From positions 434,001 to 498,000 of the forward strand of contig NZ_RCNS01000002.1 of NCBI RefSeq assembly GCF_009725995.1: DNA of 64,000 nucleotides, read 5' to 3'. Below the pieces are notes generated by a model. It did no database searches. It was not told the DNA's origin and worked only from the letters and a program-made list of their open reading frames with translations. Made by a program: the position numbers and the translations under genes. Position 1 is the first letter of the stretch; every line of letters starts with the position of its first letter. Of this stretch, positions 17,169 through 26,811 are shown piece after piece. This stretch comes from Zobellia laminariae (GTDB lineage Bacteria; Bacteroidota; Bacteroidia; Flavobacteriales; Flavobacteriaceae).

Positions 17169-18392
17169 ATGAAGAAATTGATTTTTTTATTGGTAATTGG
17201 AGTAGTATTGGTTTCCTGTAATGAAGAAAAAACTAGTGAGCTTGCTCAAGGTGATTGGCTGGGGCAATTAGAAGTGATGGATGGTGAAAAACTTCCTTTT
17301 AATTTTAATCTTTTAAAAGATGCAAGCGGTTCATATGTAATGGAAATTTACAATGCTAGCGAAGTGATAAAGGTAGACGAGATTACGATTAACGGGGATT
17401 TCATACGCATTCAAACACCTGTTTTTGAAGGATATATTGTTGGGAAGTTTAGTCAGAAGAATATAAAAGGTAATTTTATTAAAGAGAGCTTGGATAGGGT
17501 AGTTCCTTTTGAAGCTTTTTACGGAGATAAAGAGCGTTTTACTGTTGATCAACCACCTCTCATAAATGTATCCGGTATTTGGGAAACTGAATTTAGCCAA
17601 GGCACTCCCGATAGTTATATGGCAAAAGGAATTTTTGCTAAGAATGGAGATAAGGTAACGGGAACGTTTAGGACCACTACCGGAGATTATAGATATTTGG
17701 AAGGTGTGGTTAACGGAGATTCATTAAAATTGTCCACTTTTGATGGAGCTCATGCATTTTTGTTCTTAGCTAAAGTTACCGATAGCACCCTTAATGGTAT
17801 TTTTTATTCTGACAAGCATTTTCAAGAACCATTTGTGGCTAAGCGAAATGACGGTTTTGAACTGCCAGAGGCAGACTCGCTCACTTTTTTAAAAGAAGGC
17901 TATGAAAAACTAGCTTTCTCATTTCCCGATTCAAAAGGAAATATCATATCATTAACGGACAAAAAATTTCAGAATAAAGTTGTGCTTGTTCAAATTATGG
18001 GTTCATGGTGTCCTAATTGCTTGGATGAGACCAAGTTCTACGTTAATTATTTAAAAGAGAATGGCAACGATGATATGGAGATGGTAGGCCTAGCTTTTGA
18101 GTATGCCAAAACAGAAGAGCTGGCGTATAAAAGTATTGAACGTCTTAGAGAACAAATAGGTGTAAACTATCCTTTATTATTAGCGCAATATGGAGCATCA
18201 GATAAGGAAAAAGCTCAACAGAAACTTCCAATGTTAAATCACGTTCTTTCATACCCAACAACCTTGTTTATTGATAAAAAAGGGAATGTACGAAAGATTC
18301 ATACCGGTTTTAACGGACCTGCTACTGGTGAAAAGTATACACACTTTACGAAGGAGTTTGATACCTATGTAAAAATGCTATTGAACGAATAA
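17169..18392 (+). CDS. TlpA-like thioredoxin-fold lipoprotein with CPNC motif
   Basis: The 407-residue lipoprotein (VVLVSCNEE, Cys17) has two beta-barrel-like repeats at about 25-125 and 135-225, both beginning with a G-x-W segment (GDWLGQLEV, SGIWETEFS). A C-terminal thioredoxin domain carries the redox pair Cys281-Cys284 in GSWCPNC. It probably acts as an envelope thiol-disulfide oxidoreductase. The ATG at 17169 is preferred over a GTG six bases earlier because GAGGTG lies at proper spacing as a ribosome binding site and the hydrophobic signal follows immediately. It contrasts with the CxxC-less relative at 8554-9936. Confidence 0.85.
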   Translation: MKKLIFLLVIGVVLVSCNEEKTSELAQGDWLGQLEVMDGEKLPFNFNLLKDASGSYVMEIYNASEVIKVDEITINGDFIRIQTPVFEGYIVGKFSQKNIKGNFIKESLDRVVPFEAFYGDKERFTVDQPPLINVSGIWETEFSQGTPDSYMAKGIFAKNGDKVTGTFRTTTGDYRYLEGVVNGDSLKLSTFDGAHAFLFLAKVTDSTLNGIFYSDKHFQEPFVAKRNDGFELPEADSLTFLKEGYEKLAFSFPDSKGNIISLTDKKFQNKVVLVQIMGSWCPNCLDETKFYVNYLKENGNDDMEMVGLAFEYAKTEELAYKSIERLREQIGVNYPLLLAQYGASDKEKAQQKLPMLNHVLSYPTTLFIDKKGNVRKIHTGFNGPATGEKYTHFTKEFDTYVKMLLNE

Positions 18393-18395
18393 TCG

Positions 18396-19514
18396 TTATA
18401 TAATAGTAGATTTTCCTAGACCAATATTCTCATCGTTTATGCTCTGGTTTTCGTCAGATTCAACAATGTTTTCAGAGATGAAATCGCCTACATAATCGGT
18501 TCCATACTTACTGCTGCCTAGAACGTCTGTGGTAACTACTTTTTTCATAAAAGACTTGTGAACAGCAGCCACAATAGCGTTCGCTTCTTCATTTAGATTA
18601 AAGTGTTGTAGTAACATAGCTGTACTTAAAATAGAAGCTACAGGGTTAGCTATATTTTTTCCTTTTGCTTGTGGGTATGAACCGTGAAAAGGTTCGAACA
18701 TGGCATTATCAATTCCTACCGAAGCAGAAGGTAGCAAGCCAACAGAGCCAAGAATAACACTACCTTGGTCAGATAGAATATCGCCAAACATATTGTCTGT
18801 TAAAACCACATCAAACTGGCGCGGGTTCAACATCATTTGTACGGCTGCATTATCTATAAAAAGACATTCAAATTCTACATCTGGGTAACTTTTAGAAATT
18901 TCTGTTACCGTCTTACGCCAAAGTCTAGAAGTTTCCAGAACATTGGCCTTATCTACTAAGGTTAGTTTTTTTCTTCTTTTTTTTGCAGACTTAAAAGCAA
19001 GGTGTGTAATGCGACTGATTTCACCTTCGGAATAACTACAAAGGTCAGAGGCAGTGGTGCCATCTTCACTCAAAGTTTTTTCTCCAAAGTATATTCCACC
19101 TGTTAGTTCTCTAAAAATAACAAGATCGGTATTTTCTACAATGTTTCTCTTTAAAGGCGAATTTCCTAAAAAAGCAGGAAACATTTTTATAGGACGTATA
19201 CTGGCAAAAAGCTCAAGCTCTTTACGTAACCGCAATAAACCTTGTTCTGGTCTAACTTTAGCTTCAGGATTATTATCGTATTCTAGAGAACCGATAGAAC
19301 CAAAAAGAATAGCATCGGATTTTCTGCACAATTCCAAGGTCTCGTCAGGTAAGGGTCTGCCGGAACCGGATATAGCAATAGCCCCAAAGGGAGCTTCAAC
19401 AAGTTCAAACCTATGGTTAAACGTTTCTTCAATCGCTTTTAGGCATTTTACGGATTGGGCCAATACTTCGGGACCAATACCGTCACCGCCAAGGAGGGCA
19501 ATTTTTAGTTGCAT
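18396..19514 (-). CDS. leuB: 3-isopropylmalate dehydrogenase
   Basis: This 372-residue NAD-dependent beta-decarboxylating dehydrogenase carries out the third step of leucine biosynthesis. Motifs seen are LLGGDGIGPEV, the substrate-specificity helix segment EQGLLRLRKELELFASIRPIK, RELTGGIYFGEK, DNMFGDILSDQGS and the cofactor-binding EPFHGSYPQAKGKNIANPVA. The C-terminal tail (ESDENQSINDENIGLGKSTII) is slightly longer than usual. It follows leuA on the same strand with a 144-bp gap, so cotranscription is likely. leuC and leuD are not in the window. Confidence 0.96.
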   Translation of the reverse strand: MQLKIALLGGDGIGPEVLAQSVKCLKAIEETFNHRFELVEAPFGAIAISGSGRPLPDETLELCRKSDAILFGSIGSLEYDNNPEAKVRPEQGLLRLRKELELFASIRPIKMFPAFLGNSPLKRNIVENTDLVIFRELTGGIYFGEKTLSEDGTTASDLCSYSEGEISRITHLAFKSAKKRRKKLTLVDKANVLETSRLWRKTVTEISKSYPDVEFECLFIDNAAVQMMLNPRQFDVVLTDNMFGDILSDQGSVILGSVGLLPSASVGIDNAMFEPFHGSYPQAKGKNIANPVASILSTAMLLQHFNLNEEANAIVAAVHKSFMKKVVTTDVLGSSKYGTDYVGDFISENIVESDENQSINDENIGLGKSTII

Positions 19515-19658
19515 CTAGAGAATTTTTAGTGTGCCAGATTTAAAAAACTACCAAAAAAGGAGTTTAAATCACAGGGGGCTAAGATTAAAAATTTTAATGA
19601 CATAATCGTCAAAAAAACATATAAAATATAAATGATAAATTCTCTAGTGTCTTCGCTA

Positions 19659-20828
19659 TTAAATACTTTCGATGGTAATGTTGCTAGCTTCTATGATTTT
19701 TGGAATGTCTTGATCCGAAATTTCCTTGTGTTCATCTGCAAACTTTAAGAATTCCTGATACACTTCATCAAGCTGAAGTTTTGTCAATTCAAATCCTACC
19801 AATTTAGCTCTATAAGCCAAAGCTGCTCTACCGCTTCTGGCGGTAAGTACAATAGAAGATTCGTTTACGCCAACATCTGCAGGATCAATAATTTCATAGG
19901 TCTCCCTGTTTTTAATGACACCGTCTTGGTGAATTCCAGAACTATGGGCAAAGGCGTTAGCACCAACGATAGCTTTGTTAGGCTGTACCATCATTCCCAT
20001 TTTTTGAGAAACCATCTGACTTGTATCAAAAAGTAATTTACTATTGATGTTTGTATCCAAGTTTAAGCTAGGATGTTGTCTTAAGATCATGACCACTTCT
20101 TCCAAAGAAGTATTTCCTGCTCGCTCACCAATACCGTTAATAGTACATTCTATTTGACGGGCACCATTAATAACACCAGCAATTGAGTTTGCAGTTGCCA
20201 AACCTAAATCATTATGGCAGTGGCAAGAAAGTATAGCTTTATGAATTCCGGTTACGTTTTCTTTTAGATATTTTATTTTGGCTCCGTACTCATCTGGCAA
20301 ACAATAACCAGTTGTATCAGGAATGTTCAATACAGTGGCTCCAGCTTTTATTACCGCTTCGCAGACCCTTGCCAAGAACTCATTATCTGTACGGCCAGCA
20401 TCTTCTGCATAAAACTCTACATCTTCAACAAAGGTTTTAGCATAACTAACGGCATCAATAGCACGCTCTATTATGGCATCTTTGTTAGAGTTGAACTTAT
20501 ATTTTATATGAGAATCCGAGGTGCCTATTCCCGTGTGAATACGCGCTTTTTTAGCATATTTAAGAGCTTCGGCAGCTACTTGAATATCATTACGCACCGC
20601 ACGTGTAAGTCCACAAACGGTTGCATTCTTAACGAGTTTAGAGATTTCGGTAACAGATTTAAAATCACCAGGACTTGATACGGGAAAACCAGCCTCAATA
20701 ATATCTACACCTAAATAGTCTAACCTTTCGGCAATGACCAATTTTTGTTCTGCATCTAATTTACAACCGGGTACTTGTTCACCATCACGAAGCGTTGTAT
20801 CAAAAATTTGTACCTTATCTTTACTCAT
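19659..20828 (-). CDS. leuA: 2-isopropylmalate synthase
   Basis: This 389-residue enzyme condenses acetyl-CoA with 2-oxoisovalerate in the first committed step of leucine synthesis. The catalytic TIM barrel shows [16 protein letters not shown], the metal-binding [12 protein letters not shown] and the region after [16 protein letters not shown]. The protein ends near residue 389, so the C-terminal regulatory LeuA dimer domain of about 120 residues found in longer enzymes is missing, as in the short LeuA forms. The ATG at 20828 is chosen over a TTG at 20867, because motif-bearing sequence begins right after it. Confidence 0.94.
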   Translation of the reverse strand: MSKDKVQIFDTTLRDGEQVPGCKLDAEQKLVIAERLDYLGVDIIEAGFPVSSPGDFKSVTEISKLVKNATVCGLTRAVRNDIQVAAEALKYAKKARIHTGIGTSDSHIKYKFNSNKDAIIERAIDAVSYAKTFVEDVEFYAEDAGRTDNEFLARVCEAVIKAGATVLNIPDTTGYCLPDEYGAKIKYLKENVTGIHKAILSCHCHNDLGLATANSIAGVINGARQIECTINGIGERAGNTSLEEVVMILRQHPSLNLDTNINSKLLFDTSQMVSQKMGMMVQPNKAIVGANAFAHSSGIHQDGVIKNRETYEIIDPADVGVNESSIVLTARSGRAALAYRAKLVGFELTKLQLDEVYQEFLKFADEHKEISDQDIPKIIEASNITIESI

Positions 20829-21136
20829 TATATCTTGTAGTTTAGCTAACTTAGGAACTGCTTGCAACTTTTATCTTGTCTACAAATATCATATTTTGTA
20901 CTGTTATATCAACATTTTTAATAACCTTAGCCCTGTCTTTTACTAAAAAAGGGATTAGATTACCGTACAATAGCCTATATGTTATGTTTTAAACAAAAAA
21001 TAGCAATAAAGTTCAATACGAATATATAACCAATAGAGCGAACCACCTAGTACATGAATAAAATAGTACAATGTTAAGCTGGTTTTTAGGGTATATAAAA
21101 CACTGATATTAAGTAAATTAAATAATATTTTTTACG
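20829..21136. other. Intergenic region between divergent leuA and a helical-repeat protein gene
   Basis: About 308 AT-rich bases hold the start regions of both divergent genes. I found no convincing leader peptide rich in Leu codons, no T-box-like element and no exact TAnnTTTG box. Confidence 0.5.
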
Positions 21137-22681
21137 ATGACAAATGCGCATAGAGATGCTTTGTTCGTGCTGGTAAAATCCCTTTCAAAATCGGAAAAGC
21201 GCCAATTCAAATTATATGTAGGGCGTTTAGGGGTGAATACTGATGCTAAATTTCTAGCATTATTCAACCTAATGGATAAAATTAGAAAGTATGATGAGAA
21301 GGTAATTTTAGAGACGGGTATTGTTAAAAAAGCGCAATTATCTAATCTTAAAGCACATCTTTATAAGCAAATTTTAGTGAGTTTAAGACTAAACCCCGTG
21401 AATCAGAATTTTCGGGTTCAGATTCGTGAGCAGCTAGATTTTGCAACAATTCTTTATCAAAAGGGACTTTACAAACAAAGCTTAAAAATTCTTGATAAGG
21501 CAAAATCTACCGCCATAGAGAATGAAGAGAAGAATATTGCCTATGAAATAGTTGAGCTGGAGAAAATTATTGAAACTCAATACATTACAAGGAGTATTCC
21601 GGATAGGGCAGATGAACTAGCTATACAGGCTAAAGAACTTTCAGCTCAGAATGTTATGACTAGTAAATTGTCTAACCTATCGTTACAACTGTATGGCATT
21701 ATGCTTAAAGTTGGTTATGTTAGAAGTGATGAGGATTATACGCGTGTTAAAAATTATTTTGAGAAGCATTTACCAAAATACCAATTAAAGGATTTAGGCT
21801 TTAGAGAAAAATTGTGGTTGTACAAGGCGCACCTTTGGTATAGTTTTTTGACCCAAGATTTTCTTTCTTCTTATAAGTACGCCAGTAAATGGGTAGATCT
21901 TTTTTATGAGCATGAAGAGCAGATAAACCTGAATCCGGTTTTCTTCTTAAAAGGAAACCATTACTTGCTAGAATCTATATTCTATGTAAAATACAGTTCG
22001 CATTTTAGAGAAGTATTAGATCGCCTTGAAACGGTAGTAGGTAGTACCGATTTTCCTAAAAATGATAATATTTCTTCTTTGGCTTTTTTATACATAAATG
22101 CCAATAAACTGAACCTTCATTTTTTAGAGGGTACGTTTAATAAAGGGGTGTATCTGGTAAAAATTATAGAGTACGGAATTAATAAACATAAGGATAGAAT
22201 AGATGCGCACCATATTATGGTGTTGTACTATAAAATTGCATGTTTGTATTTTGGTATAGGTGATAATAAAACCTGCATTCAGTACCTTAAAAAAATTATA
22301 AATAACAAGAACCTTAAAATGCGCGAGGATTTGATGTGTTTTGCCAGAGTTTTAAGCTTGGTTGCACATTATGAGGCGGGTATGGATTATCACTTGGAAA
22401 TTCAGCTTAAAAGCACTTATAAGTTCTTGTTGAAGATGAACGACCTTCATGCCGTTCAGAAAGAGATGATTAAGTTTCTTAGAAACTTGGGTAACATTTT
22501 CCCTAGCGAGCTAAAAAACGAATTTCAAAAACTACACACGGAACTTAAGAAATACGAAAATCACCCGTATGAAAAAAGAGCTTTCTTATACTTGGATATT
22601 ATTTCATGGTTGGAGAGTCACCTAGAAAACAGGCCTGTGGCAGATATTATTCGTGAAAAGGCTATGGCCGTAAAGAGATAG
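21137..22681 (+). CDS. Conserved helical-repeat cytoplasmic protein of unknown function
   Basis: The 514-residue protein lacks a signal peptide and has almost entirely helical sequence. The N-terminus (ALFVLVKSLSKSEKRQFKLYV) is distinctive. TPR-like pairs appear further on (LYQKGLYKQSLKILDKAKSTAIEN at about 115-140, and IACLYFGIGDNKTCIQYLKKI at about 370). It has no enzymatic motifs. It resembles conserved Bacteroidetes proteins of unknown role, probably protein-binding. The DMT transporter gene begins three bases after its stop, indicating an operon. Confidence 0.75.
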   Translation: MTNAHRDALFVLVKSLSKSEKRQFKLYVGRLGVNTDAKFLALFNLMDKIRKYDEKVILETGIVKKAQLSNLKAHLYKQILVSLRLNPVNQNFRVQIREQLDFATILYQKGLYKQSLKILDKAKSTAIENEEKNIAYEIVELEKIIETQYITRSIPDRADELAIQAKELSAQNVMTSKLSNLSLQLYGIMLKVGYVRSDEDYTRVKNYFEKHLPKYQLKDLGFREKLWLYKAHLWYSFLTQDFLSSYKYASKWVDLFYEHEEQINLNPVFFLKGNHYLLESIFYVKYSSHFREVLDRLETVVGSTDFPKNDNISSLAFLYINANKLNLHFLEGTFNKGVYLVKIIEYGINKHKDRIDAHHIMVLYYKIACLYFGIGDNKTCIQYLKKIINNKNLKMREDLMCFARVLSLVAHYEAGMDYHLEIQLKSTYKFLLKMNDLHAVQKEMIKFLRNLGNIFPSELKNEFQKLHTELKKYENHPYEKRAFLYLDIISWLESHLENRPVADIIREKAMAVKR

Positions 22682-22684
22682 CAT

Positions 22685-23548
22685 TTGGATTCAGGTACTT
22701 CGTTTAATCTAAAGAATTTTCTGGAAATCAATTTGGCAATGGTACTCTTGAGTACTTCTGGACCATTAGGTAGATTCATAGAACTACCAGTGGCCGTGAC
22801 CATAGGTATCCGTTCTTTTATTGCGCTCGTTTTATTATTCCTCTATTGCCGTTTTAAAGGAATTTCTTTTGGTTTGAGTAGTAAGGACAGGACTCCGATA
22901 CTTTTAAGTGGTGTTCTTATGGGATTGCATTGGTTGGCCTATTTTGTTGCGTTACAAAAATCTAATGTGGCTATAGGCATGCTCTCGTTGTTTACTTACC
23001 CTGTTATTACCGCTTTTCTAGAACCTTTATTTTTGAAAACTAGATTTCAGAAAATGCACTTGCTTCTGGGTTTTTTGGTTCTCTGCGGTATATATTTTCT
23101 GGTTCCAGATTTTAGTTTTGAAAATAGCTCAACCGTTGCTATTGGCTTTGGAGTATTCTCGGCGCTCTGTTATGCTGTGCGTAATCTGATGTTGAAAAAG
23201 CAGGTGAGTAGGTATGAGGGGTCTGTTCTAATGGCATACCAAATGGCAGTGATATGTTGTATGCTTATCCCGGCTTTCTTTTACTATGATTTAGAAGCAG
23301 TTCCAAGTCAATGGCAAGGAATATTAGGGTTGGCAGTTGTTACCACCGTTTTTGGACATACCATGTTTGTAAACTGTTTTAAGTATTTTTCAATTACAAC
23401 CATTAGTATTCTAAGTAGTATCCAACCTGTTTATGGTATTTTGATTGGTGCTTTGTTACTTTCTGAGATTCCTGCGTGGTCTACAGTAGTTGGTGGATGT
23501 TTAATATTAATTTCTGTGATAGTAGAGAGTGTTCGGTCATATCGTTGA
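22685..23548 (+). CDS. DMT superfamily (EamA) transporter
   Basis: This inner-membrane protein of 287 residues has about ten hydrophobic segments in two EamA-type repeats (first repeat containing LSTSGPLGRFIELPVAVTIGIR, second from about 155). It likely exports or imports a small metabolite; the substrate cannot be read. The chosen start is a TTG at 22685, three bases after the upstream stop, because it keeps the first membrane helix complete. An ATG at 22739 would cut that helix. The gene is coupled to the helical-repeat protein. Confidence 0.82.
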   Translation: MDSGTSFNLKNFLEINLAMVLLSTSGPLGRFIELPVAVTIGIRSFIALVLLFLYCRFKGISFGLSSKDRTPILLSGVLMGLHWLAYFVALQKSNVAIGMLSLFTYPVITAFLEPLFLKTRFQKMHLLLGFLVLCGIYFLVPDFSFENSSTVAIGFGVFSALCYAVRNLMLKKQVSRYEGSVLMAYQMAVICCMLIPAFFYYDLEAVPSQWQGILGLAVVTTVFGHTMFVNCFKYFSITTISILSSIQPVYGILIGALLLSEIPAWSTVVGGCLILISVIVESVRSYR

Positions 23549-23634
23549 GAGCACAATAAAATATGTGGTCTAGACTTTAGTCATAACATTAAAAGAGCAA
23601 TGTTTTAGAAAAAGTTGATTTACAATTCCTCTGT

Positions 23635-25281
23635 TCAATCTATATTTTTATTAAAAGCTTGTTTTCCTCCAACGTAGGTTTGTAAAACTTTTACATCCTT
23701 TAGTTTTTCAGGTTTTATGGTTAACAAATTCTCACTTAGAATGACAAAATCCGCTAGTTTTCCTGGTTCCAAAGTCCCCTTTATATTTTCATCAAATGAG
23801 CTATAAGCGCCATTTTGGGTATACGCAGTTAAAGCTTGCTCAATATTAACTTTTTGTTCCGGAACCCAGCCTCCAAGGTTTTTGTTATCTAGGGTTTGAC
23901 GGGTAACGGCAGCATACATGCCATAAAGAGGAGAGGCAGGTGCAACAGGCCAATCACTGCCAAAAACTAAAGTTGTATTTGCATCTAGTAACGACTTAAA
24001 AGCATAGGTGGTTTTTATACGTTCCGGACCAATAAGTTCCTCTGCCCATCTACCATCATCAATAGCGTGGTATGGTTGTACACTGGCAATAACATTCAGT
24101 TTTGAAAAGCGTTTGATGTCTTCTGTTGTTAAATGCTGGGCGTGCTCTATTCTTAATCTTCTATCCTTATTGCCGTTCTTTTCAATAACACGCTCATAGA
24201 TATTTAACAATTTGTTATTTGCTCTGTCACCAATAGCGTGTACGGTAACTTGTAAGTCTTTGTTATCTGCATTTATAATTTGGCTAAATAAACTATCCTC
24301 ATTTACAATGAACAGACCGTTGTCATCTAATTTATCAGAATAAGGTTCGTTAAAGGCAGCGGTATGAGAACCTAAAGAGCCATCAACAAAACCTTTAAGT
24401 AACCCGTTTTTCAGCCATTTTTCGCTTTTATCCGTTTTGGATACTGATTCCCATCTATAGAGTGGGTCTGCGGTAAACATTCTTACTTTTAGCTTGTTAT
24501 TGGTGTACATTTTCTGGGCTACTTCAAAGCCGCCTAAACTATCTACATCATGAATAGTAGTGACGCCTTGAGAAAGCAAATAATTTTGGGCGGCATTAAT
24601 TGCAGCCTCTTTCTCCGAAATGGAAAGAACAGGAATTTTATTCAACACTAAATACATGGCTTTGCTTTTTAGAATGCCTGTTGGGTTTCCTTCTGAGTCT
24701 TTTACGATTTCTCCGTTTTCAACATCGGGAGTATTTCTGTCTATTCCTGCTATTTTTAGAGCTGCTGAATTGGCTAAAATCATATGACCGTCCATTCTGT
24801 AGATTGCTACAGGATTGTCTGTGGTAAACTCGTCAATCCATTCCTTACTAGGTAGTTCGCCTCCCCAAAGTGTGTGGTCCCAATTCCCTTCTACTATCCA
24901 TTGGTTAGGCTTAATTTTTTTAGCAAATGAAGCTATTCTATCAATGAATTCTTGTTGAGTTTTAGTATCTCTTAGCTGAACACTTAAAAGACTATTTCCG
25001 CCCATTAATAAATGAACATGGGCATCTATAAACCCTGGTGTAATAAAGTTTCCGTTAACATCTAGTATTTCGGTAGATTCTCCTTTAAATTTTTCTAAAT
25101 CTTTGAATGAGCCAATAGCTAAAATGGAATCTCCTTTAATGGCCATTGCCTCTGCTTTTGGTGACTCTGGATTCCCTGTCCATATTGTAGCATTGGTAAC
25201 CAGAAGGTCTGCTTCTAGATTATTCGTTTTACAAGAGATTAAGGATATAGCGATTAAAAGAGAAAAGAAAATTTTTTTCAT
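23635..25281 (-). CDS. Amidohydrolase family lipoprotein (YtcJ-like)
   Basis: The 548-residue exported amidohydrolase has a lipoprotein signal (IAISLISC, Cys17). The metal-dependent hydrolase fold carries FIDAHVHLLMGG (HxH metal ligands), the long insertion typical of YtcJ-like enzymes (QWIVEGNWDHTLWGGELPSKEWIDE), VHAIGDRANN, RIEHAQHL and FGSDWPVAPASPLYGMYAAVTR. The C-terminal composite beta domain ends in GKLADFVIL. The family includes N-substituted formamide deformylase; the actual substrate is unknown. Lipoprotein targeting puts the active site outside the cytoplasm. Monocistronic. Confidence 0.88.
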   Translation of the reverse strand: MKKIFFSLLIAISLISCKTNNLEADLLVTNATIWTGNPESPKAEAMAIKGDSILAIGSFKDLEKFKGESTEILDVNGNFITPGFIDAHVHLLMGGNSLLSVQLRDTKTQQEFIDRIASFAKKIKPNQWIVEGNWDHTLWGGELPSKEWIDEFTTDNPVAIYRMDGHMILANSAALKIAGIDRNTPDVENGEIVKDSEGNPTGILKSKAMYLVLNKIPVLSISEKEAAINAAQNYLLSQGVTTIHDVDSLGGFEVAQKMYTNNKLKVRMFTADPLYRWESVSKTDKSEKWLKNGLLKGFVDGSLGSHTAAFNEPYSDKLDDNGLFIVNEDSLFSQIINADNKDLQVTVHAIGDRANNKLLNIYERVIEKNGNKDRRLRIEHAQHLTTEDIKRFSKLNVIASVQPYHAIDDGRWAEELIGPERIKTTYAFKSLLDANTTLVFGSDWPVAPASPLYGMYAAVTRQTLDNKNLGGWVPEQKVNIEQALTAYTQNGAYSSFDENIKGTLEPGKLADFVILSENLLTIKPEKLKDVKVLQTYVGGKQAFNKNID

Positions 25282-25437
25282 TTTTTACGGGAATTAAAAT
25301 AAATCAGATGTTCTGAATAATGTTGAAGTAGGAGATGAATTCAAGCATCAACTTAGCTCTAAAGAAAAGTTTAATTATCTCATAAATTTACACAAACCTT
25401 ATGAATAAATTAGCAGGCAGAAATTTAGGAGGCCATT

Positions 25438-26106
25438 CTAAATTGATTTGAATTCCCAAAATTTATTCTTAGGCAAAGGAGCCTCAAAAGTTTTTAATTC
25501 TTCAGAATCTGGTAATTGGTAGGTGAGTTTCCACGCGTGAAGGCAAACGGAAAGGGGAAGGTATGGCTGATCGGAACCATATTTTTCATCTCCAATAATA
25601 GGAAGGCCTAGATGGGCTAATTGTGCTCTTATCTGATGAAATCTACCCGTTTTTGGCTTTAGCTCTAGTAAATAACCAAAATCGTTTTGGTCTATAAGTT
25701 TATAGGAAAGAATACATTGTAGCGATTCTTTAGATTTAGTCTGGACTATGTCCGCTCTTTTTTCTTGATTGTTTTTGACAAGAAAATTCACCAAATTCCC
25801 TTTGTTTTTCTGAGGCTTGTTTTTGACAATTGCTAAATATGTTTTTTGAACCTTACGTTTGGCAAATAGGTCATTCAATTCTACAAGAATGCTTTTCTTC
25901 TTTGCAAAGACCAATACGCCACTTGTTACGCGATCTAATCTGTGTATCACTCCTATGTAAGGCTTCTTTTTATTTTTTAAGAGGTGATTGAGAACCTGAC
26001 TTTCTACAGTACAATCTTCGTAAGGACTTTTTTCACTTATAAGACCGGACTTTTTATTAACGACTATATAATCGTTGTTCTCATATACTATTTCAAGATT
26101 CGTCAT
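25438..26106 (-). CDS. RluA-family pseudouridine synthase
   Basis: This 222-residue protein has the RluA catalytic motif HRLDRVTSG with catalytic Asp58. Further family motifs are VVNKKSGLISEK, KTYLAIVKNKP, LELKPKTGRFHQIRAQLAHLGLPIIGDEKYG and LHAWKL. There is no S4 domain, so it is the short form. It isomerises uridine to pseudouridine in rRNA or tRNA; the position modified is not predictable. A second, similar enzyme lies 0.7 kb upstream (26812-27510). Confidence 0.92.
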   Translation of the reverse strand: MTNLEIVYENNDYIVVNKKSGLISEKSPYEDCTVESQVLNHLLKNKKKPYIGVIHRLDRVTSGVLVFAKKKSILVELNDLFAKRKVQKTYLAIVKNKPQKNKGNLVNFLVKNNQEKRADIVQTKSKESLQCILSYKLIDQNDFGYLLELKPKTGRFHQIRAQLAHLGLPIIGDEKYGSDQPYLPLSVCLHAWKLTYQLPDSEELKTFEAPLPKNKFWEFKSI

Positions 26107-26226
26107 TAATAGTTTTAGTTGCGAATTTCAAAAGTAAGACTAATACACTTTAAATGTATAATTGCCCTCTGGATTATTGAGTGTTGACATGCTTCAATTA
26201 GCTATTGGAAGATAAATAAGGGTTAA

Positions 26227-26778
26227 TTATTTTTCTTCGTTCTCATCCCTTTGATTAATCCCAGGAGTAAAACTTCCTCCTTGATATTGGTTAATAAGAC
26301 CATCACCTAATTTCTGAAATTCTTCATTTTGCGCCATCTGGCGGACTTTTACAGGGTCAAAATTTCCATTGAAATAAAGGAAGGAACCGTTCTGGTTATT
26401 GTTGTTGTAAATTAATATTTCTTTTACGGCATCACGCTTTTCTCGGATACTCACAACATTCCTTTTTAACTCGTCATTCTTACGGTATACTTCAATAAAA
26501 GAGTTGCCCGTAATACCGTTCATCTGCTTGTTTAAAAATTCAGATTTTTTTGCGGTAGTGCTTGGGAAGGACATATAACGTAAATCTTTAGTGTTACCTA
26601 CTAACGATTTCATCTCCGGAGATATATTGCCAATTAAGGAAAGCATAAAACGGGGTACGCGTACCGCTGTTACATGATTGTCTTCTTTGTGGGCGTTGTA
26701 AAAGGTGTCAATTGAATTATAGGTGCTACAAGATGCTAGCAGCACAAGACTGCAAATGAATAGTGTTCTCTTAATCAT
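26227..26778 (-). CDS. DUF4252-like lipoprotein
   Basis: The 183-residue lipoprotein (SLVLLASCS, Cys16) resembles the DUF4252 family of small Bacteroidetes envelope proteins. The pattern seen is VTAVRVPRFMLSLIGNISPEMKS, then a loosely conserved middle, then a GSFLYFNGNFDPVKVRQMA segment near the C-terminus. Function unknown; some members neighbour sigma/anti-sigma systems, but none is seen here. It lies between two pseudouridine synthase genes on the same strand, 33 bp after the upstream one, so cotranscription with 26812-27510 is likely. Confidence 0.8.
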   Translation of the reverse strand: MIKRTLFICSLVLLASCSTYNSIDTFYNAHKEDNHVTAVRVPRFMLSLIGNISPEMKSLVGNTKDLRYMSFPSTTAKKSEFLNKQMNGITGNSFIEVYRKNDELKRNVVSIREKRDAVKEILIYNNNNQNGSFLYFNGNFDPVKVRQMAQNEEFQKLGDGLINQYQGGSFTPGINQRDENEEK

Positions 26779-26811
26779 GGTCTAGTGTTTATACAGTTAA
26801 ATATACTGTTT

